Shown in pieces: positions 61,991 through 64,000 of a stretch of 64,000 nt of DNA. The notes beneath the pieces were generated by a model. It saw only the letters and a program-made list of their open reading frames with translations, made no database searches and was not told where the DNA came from. Within the stretch, counting starts at the first letter, position 1. Each line of letters starts with the position of its first letter. The position numbers and the translations under genes were made by a program. The DNA comes from Streptomyces aureus. GTDB taxonomy: Bacteria; Actinomycetota; Actinomycetes; Streptomycetales; Streptomycetaceae. Where the stretch lies: NCBI RefSeq assembly GCF_000725495.1, contig NZ_JNZD01000005.1:186001-250000 (forward strand), given 5' to 3'.

Positions 61991-63669
61991 CCGCCCGCGT
62001 CCGGCCGGGCGGAGACGGCCCGGCACACACCCCCACCCGAACCGAGACCGCCCACGGGGCCGACGCAGGCCACGGCACGGCCCACGGGAACGGCCCCGGC
62101 CGCCGCGAGACCGGCACCCGACACGGGAACGGCCCCGACGACGGGAACGGCACCACCCTCGGGGCCGCCCCCGGGCACGACGCGGGCCCCGAGACCGGCA
62201 CCGGCCACGGGCACGACGCCGGCCACGGCACCGCCCGCCCCAGCGCCGCCGGCCTCCGCACCGGCACGGCACCCGTGACCCGCCCCGGCCGGGGCGGCGG
62301 ACGTCGGGGCCCGGGGGCCGGCGGCGGGCGTGGCCGCCTGCGCCGGTCCGCTCCACACCCCCTGCGCGCCGAGTGGCTGCGCGGTTTCGCGCCCTGGGCG
62401 GGCGCCGGACTGCTGCTCGCCCTCGTGTGGCCTGTGGCCGCCAAGGCGGACCAGTGGCAGGGAAGCTGGGGAGCGACGACGTACACGCTCAGCAGCGCCG
62501 CCGCCATGATCAGCGTCCCGTTCGCGCTCGCCGCGGGCGGCTGGCAGGGCGGCCGGGAACACCGGCGCCGTACGACGGAACTGCGCGCCTCCACCGCCCG
62601 TACACCGCTCGTCCAGCTCCTTGCGGCCGCTCTGCCGCTCGCCTGCTGGCTGGCCGCGGCGCAGCTCCTGGTGACCGCGGGAACACTGGCGGCCTGCGCG
62701 CCGTACGCGTCGGCGGGCGGACCCGCGTACACCGTGTTCGCGGGGAACGCCCTCACGATCGCCGCCTGCGCGGTCCTCGGCCACGCGGCCGGACGGGCGG
62801 TCCCCCTCCGGCTCACGGCTCCGGTCCTCGCGATCGGCGGATACGTGACCGTCGGCGCCCTCGGCACCAGCCGGTCCGACGTCCGCCACCTCGCGTTCTG
62901 CATGGTCCAGGTGCTCGGGGACCGGGACCTCGCCGTCTGGTGGTACCCGCTGGTGTCGGCCCTGTGGGCGGCCGGGCTCGCCGCCGCCGCGGTCCTGGCC
63001 CTCACCGCGTTCCGCAGGGCCACCGCCCTGCTGCCGCTCGGGGCCGCCCTCGGCGCCGCCGCCCTGCTCGTCTCGACGGGCGACGGCCTGCTGCGCGACA
63101 ACCCGCTGGCCCACCGCCAGGTGTGCGACACCTCGACCACTCCGAACGTCTGCGTCAACGGCACCTATCCGGGCATGCTGCCGGAGGTGACCCGGGCCCT
63201 GTCCGGTCTGGCCGGCCGGCTGCACGGGGTGCAGAACCTCCCGGTCCGTTACGAGGACCTGTGGCGGTCCCCGCACCGGGGCGAGGTCCAGCTGCCGAAC
63301 CTCGGCCCGATCGGCTGGAGCGTCGTCCGCGGGAAGGTGACCGATCCACGGCGGTACGCGTGGGAGGCCGCCCACATGCTGGTCCGCCCCGACTGCGGCA
63401 AGGCGCCGGCAGAGCGGATCACCGTCACCGACGAGGCCGTCCTGCGCTGGCTGGCGCCGGACCCCGCTTACGAGAAGCTGCGGGCGTCCTTCAGGGCGAG
63501 CGCCCGGCAGGAGAGAAACACGAAGGAGCTGGCGAAATTCCGGGCGGAGGACACGGCGTACGCACGGCTGACCGCAATGAGCGACGGCGAGCGCCGCTCC
63601 TGGCTCGGCCGCTACTTCGCCACCGCCGACGACTGCCACCCGAAGCCGAGCGAGGTGCCGTCCCTGTGA
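61987..63669 (+). CDS. ABC-type membrane protein with His/Gly-rich N-terminal tail
   Basis: The 560-residue protein begins with about 120 residues of His/Gly/Thr/Pro-rich low complexity (GHGTAHGNGPGRRETGTRHG and variants). After an Arg/Gly-rich patch come about six transmembrane helices (130-370), with the HPLRAEWLRGFAPWAGAGLL opening typical of ABC-2 permeases. The last 180 residues are a soluble domain, probably outside, with CDTSTTPNVCVNGTYPG and PDCGKAP...DDCHPKP Cys residues. It starts with an ATGA overlap with the ATPase gene. Substrate unknown. Confidence 0.83.
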   Translation: MTARVRPGGDGPAHTPTRTETAHGADAGHGTAHGNGPGRRETGTRHGNGPDDGNGTTLGAAPGHDAGPETGTGHGHDAGHGTARPSAAGLRTGTAPVTRPGRGGGRRGPGAGGGRGRLRRSAPHPLRAEWLRGFAPWAGAGLLLALVWPVAAKADQWQGSWGATTYTLSSAAAMISVPFALAAGGWQGGREHRRRTTELRASTARTPLVQLLAAALPLACWLAAAQLLVTAGTLAACAPYASAGGPAYTVFAGNALTIAACAVLGHAAGRAVPLRLTAPVLAIGGYVTVGALGTSRSDVRHLAFCMVQVLGDRDLAVWWYPLVSALWAAGLAAAAVLALTAFRRATALLPLGAALGAAALLVSTGDGLLRDNPLAHRQVCDTSTTPNVCVNGTYPGMLPEVTRALSGLAGRLHGVQNLPVRYEDLWRSPHRGEVQLPNLGPIGWSVVRGKVTDPRRYAWEAAHMLVRPDCGKAPAERITVTDEAVLRWLAPDPAYEKLRASFRASARQERNTKELAKFRAEDTAYARLTAMSDGERRSWLGRYFATADDCHPKPSEVPSL

Positions 63670-64000
63670 ACACCGGACCGAACGGCCGACGGACATCCCG
63701 GCCGGCGCGGCCCGCGCCCGGACATCGGCTCCGCCGTCTCGCCCTGTACGCCCGCTCGCGCGCCGTCCCGGCGACCGTCGCGGCCCTGGTCTGCGCCGCG
63801 CTGCTCACCGTGTGGATGGCGAGCCGCCAGGACACCTACCTCGACCCGTACCGCAGGGTCCCGCTGGTCGCGCTCGCCCCGCTGCTGGCGGCGGCCGCGA
63901 CCGGCGCGAGCCTGCACACGCACTCCCCCGAGCTGGACGGCACCTCCGTACGCCGCTGGTGGCCCCGGCGCCTGGCCCACCTGCTGATCGTCGGCGCCCT
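63666..64000 (+). CDS. Membrane protein, cut by window end (partial)
   Basis: The gene starts at GTG overlapping the preceding stop by 4 bases (GTGA) and stays open to the end of the window (about 111 codons). After a basic Pro/Arg-rich start, two transmembrane segments are visible (AVPATVAALVCAALLTVWMA and VPLVALAPLLAAAATGASL) and then DGTSVRRWWPRRLAHLLIVG. It is probably a second permease subunit or related membrane component of the same operon. The 3' part is missing. Confidence 0.75.
   Translation, partial: MNTGPNGRRTSRPARPAPGHRLRRLALYARSRAVPATVAALVCAALLTVWMASRQDTYLDPYRRVPLVALAPLLAAAATGASLHTHSPELDGTSVRRWWPRRLAHLLIVGA

Overview
The window is a piece of a very GC-rich actinomycete chromosome, almost certainly Streptomyces. 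The signs are strongly G/C-biased third codon positions, GTG starts, long perfect GC hairpins between genes, mycothiol-type and CGNR-type proteins, and the gene order tig - clpP1 - clpP2 - clpX - (Pro/Gly-rich membrane protein) - valS. The names come from reading motifs and from family knowledge; no database search was run.

Layout. 1-9.3 kb is core protein-quality and translation: valS, a membrane-anchored PGPYGQ-repeat protein, clpX, clpP2, clpP1, tig, tRNA-Pro(TGG) and tRNA-Gly(TCC). 9.3-12.2 kb looks accessory: a tyrosine-integrase C-terminal remnant facing tRNA-Gly, a FUSC-type membrane protein, and small hydrophilic, zinc-cysteine and membrane proteins. 12.8-20.5 kb is housekeeping and metabolism: acyltransferase, HD hydrolase, PP2C/SpoIIE phosphatase, Eis-like acetyltransferase, Nei-type glycosylase, rpiB, amino-acid permease. 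20.6-29 kb has bioY and then a sulfonate-sulfur cluster. In that cluster a ROK regulator and the ssu genes are each preceded by a tiny Cys-containing leader ORF; ssuA-ssuC-ssuB are followed by an FMN monooxygenase and a TauD-type dioxygenase.

29-47 kb carries a histidine phosphatase, a mycothiol nitroreductase-like DsbA protein, a first aminopeptidase N, an AbiEi-like protein behind four 25-bp operator-like repeats, an isochorismatase-fold hydrolase, a secreted serine hydrolase, a Tat-type phosphoesterase, a PNPOx/VOC operon divergent from a CGNR regulator, a large secreted subtilase, an ECF sigma factor with a membrane partner, and asd. 47-56 kb carries a second aminopeptidase N, a DUF1203 protein, a TetR/FAD-monooxygenase divergon with two matching palindromes, malQ and a small coupled ORF. 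56-64 kb has a secreted GH84-like hexosaminidase, then a tightly overlapping operon: ECF sigma, zinc-finger anti-sigma with several membrane segments, ABC ATPase, permease, and a further membrane protein cut by the window end.

How the genes work together. ClpP1/ClpP2 with ClpX form the Clp protease, and trigger factor lies just upstream on the same strand. SsuABC imports sulfonates, and the two oxygenases release sulfite. The two sigma/anti-sigma loci look like surface-signal responses. Most regulation calls (ClgR box, TetR operators, leader peptides, leaderless starts) are read from sequence and are predictions. No complete mobile element, CRISPR array, rRNA or replication origin was seen.
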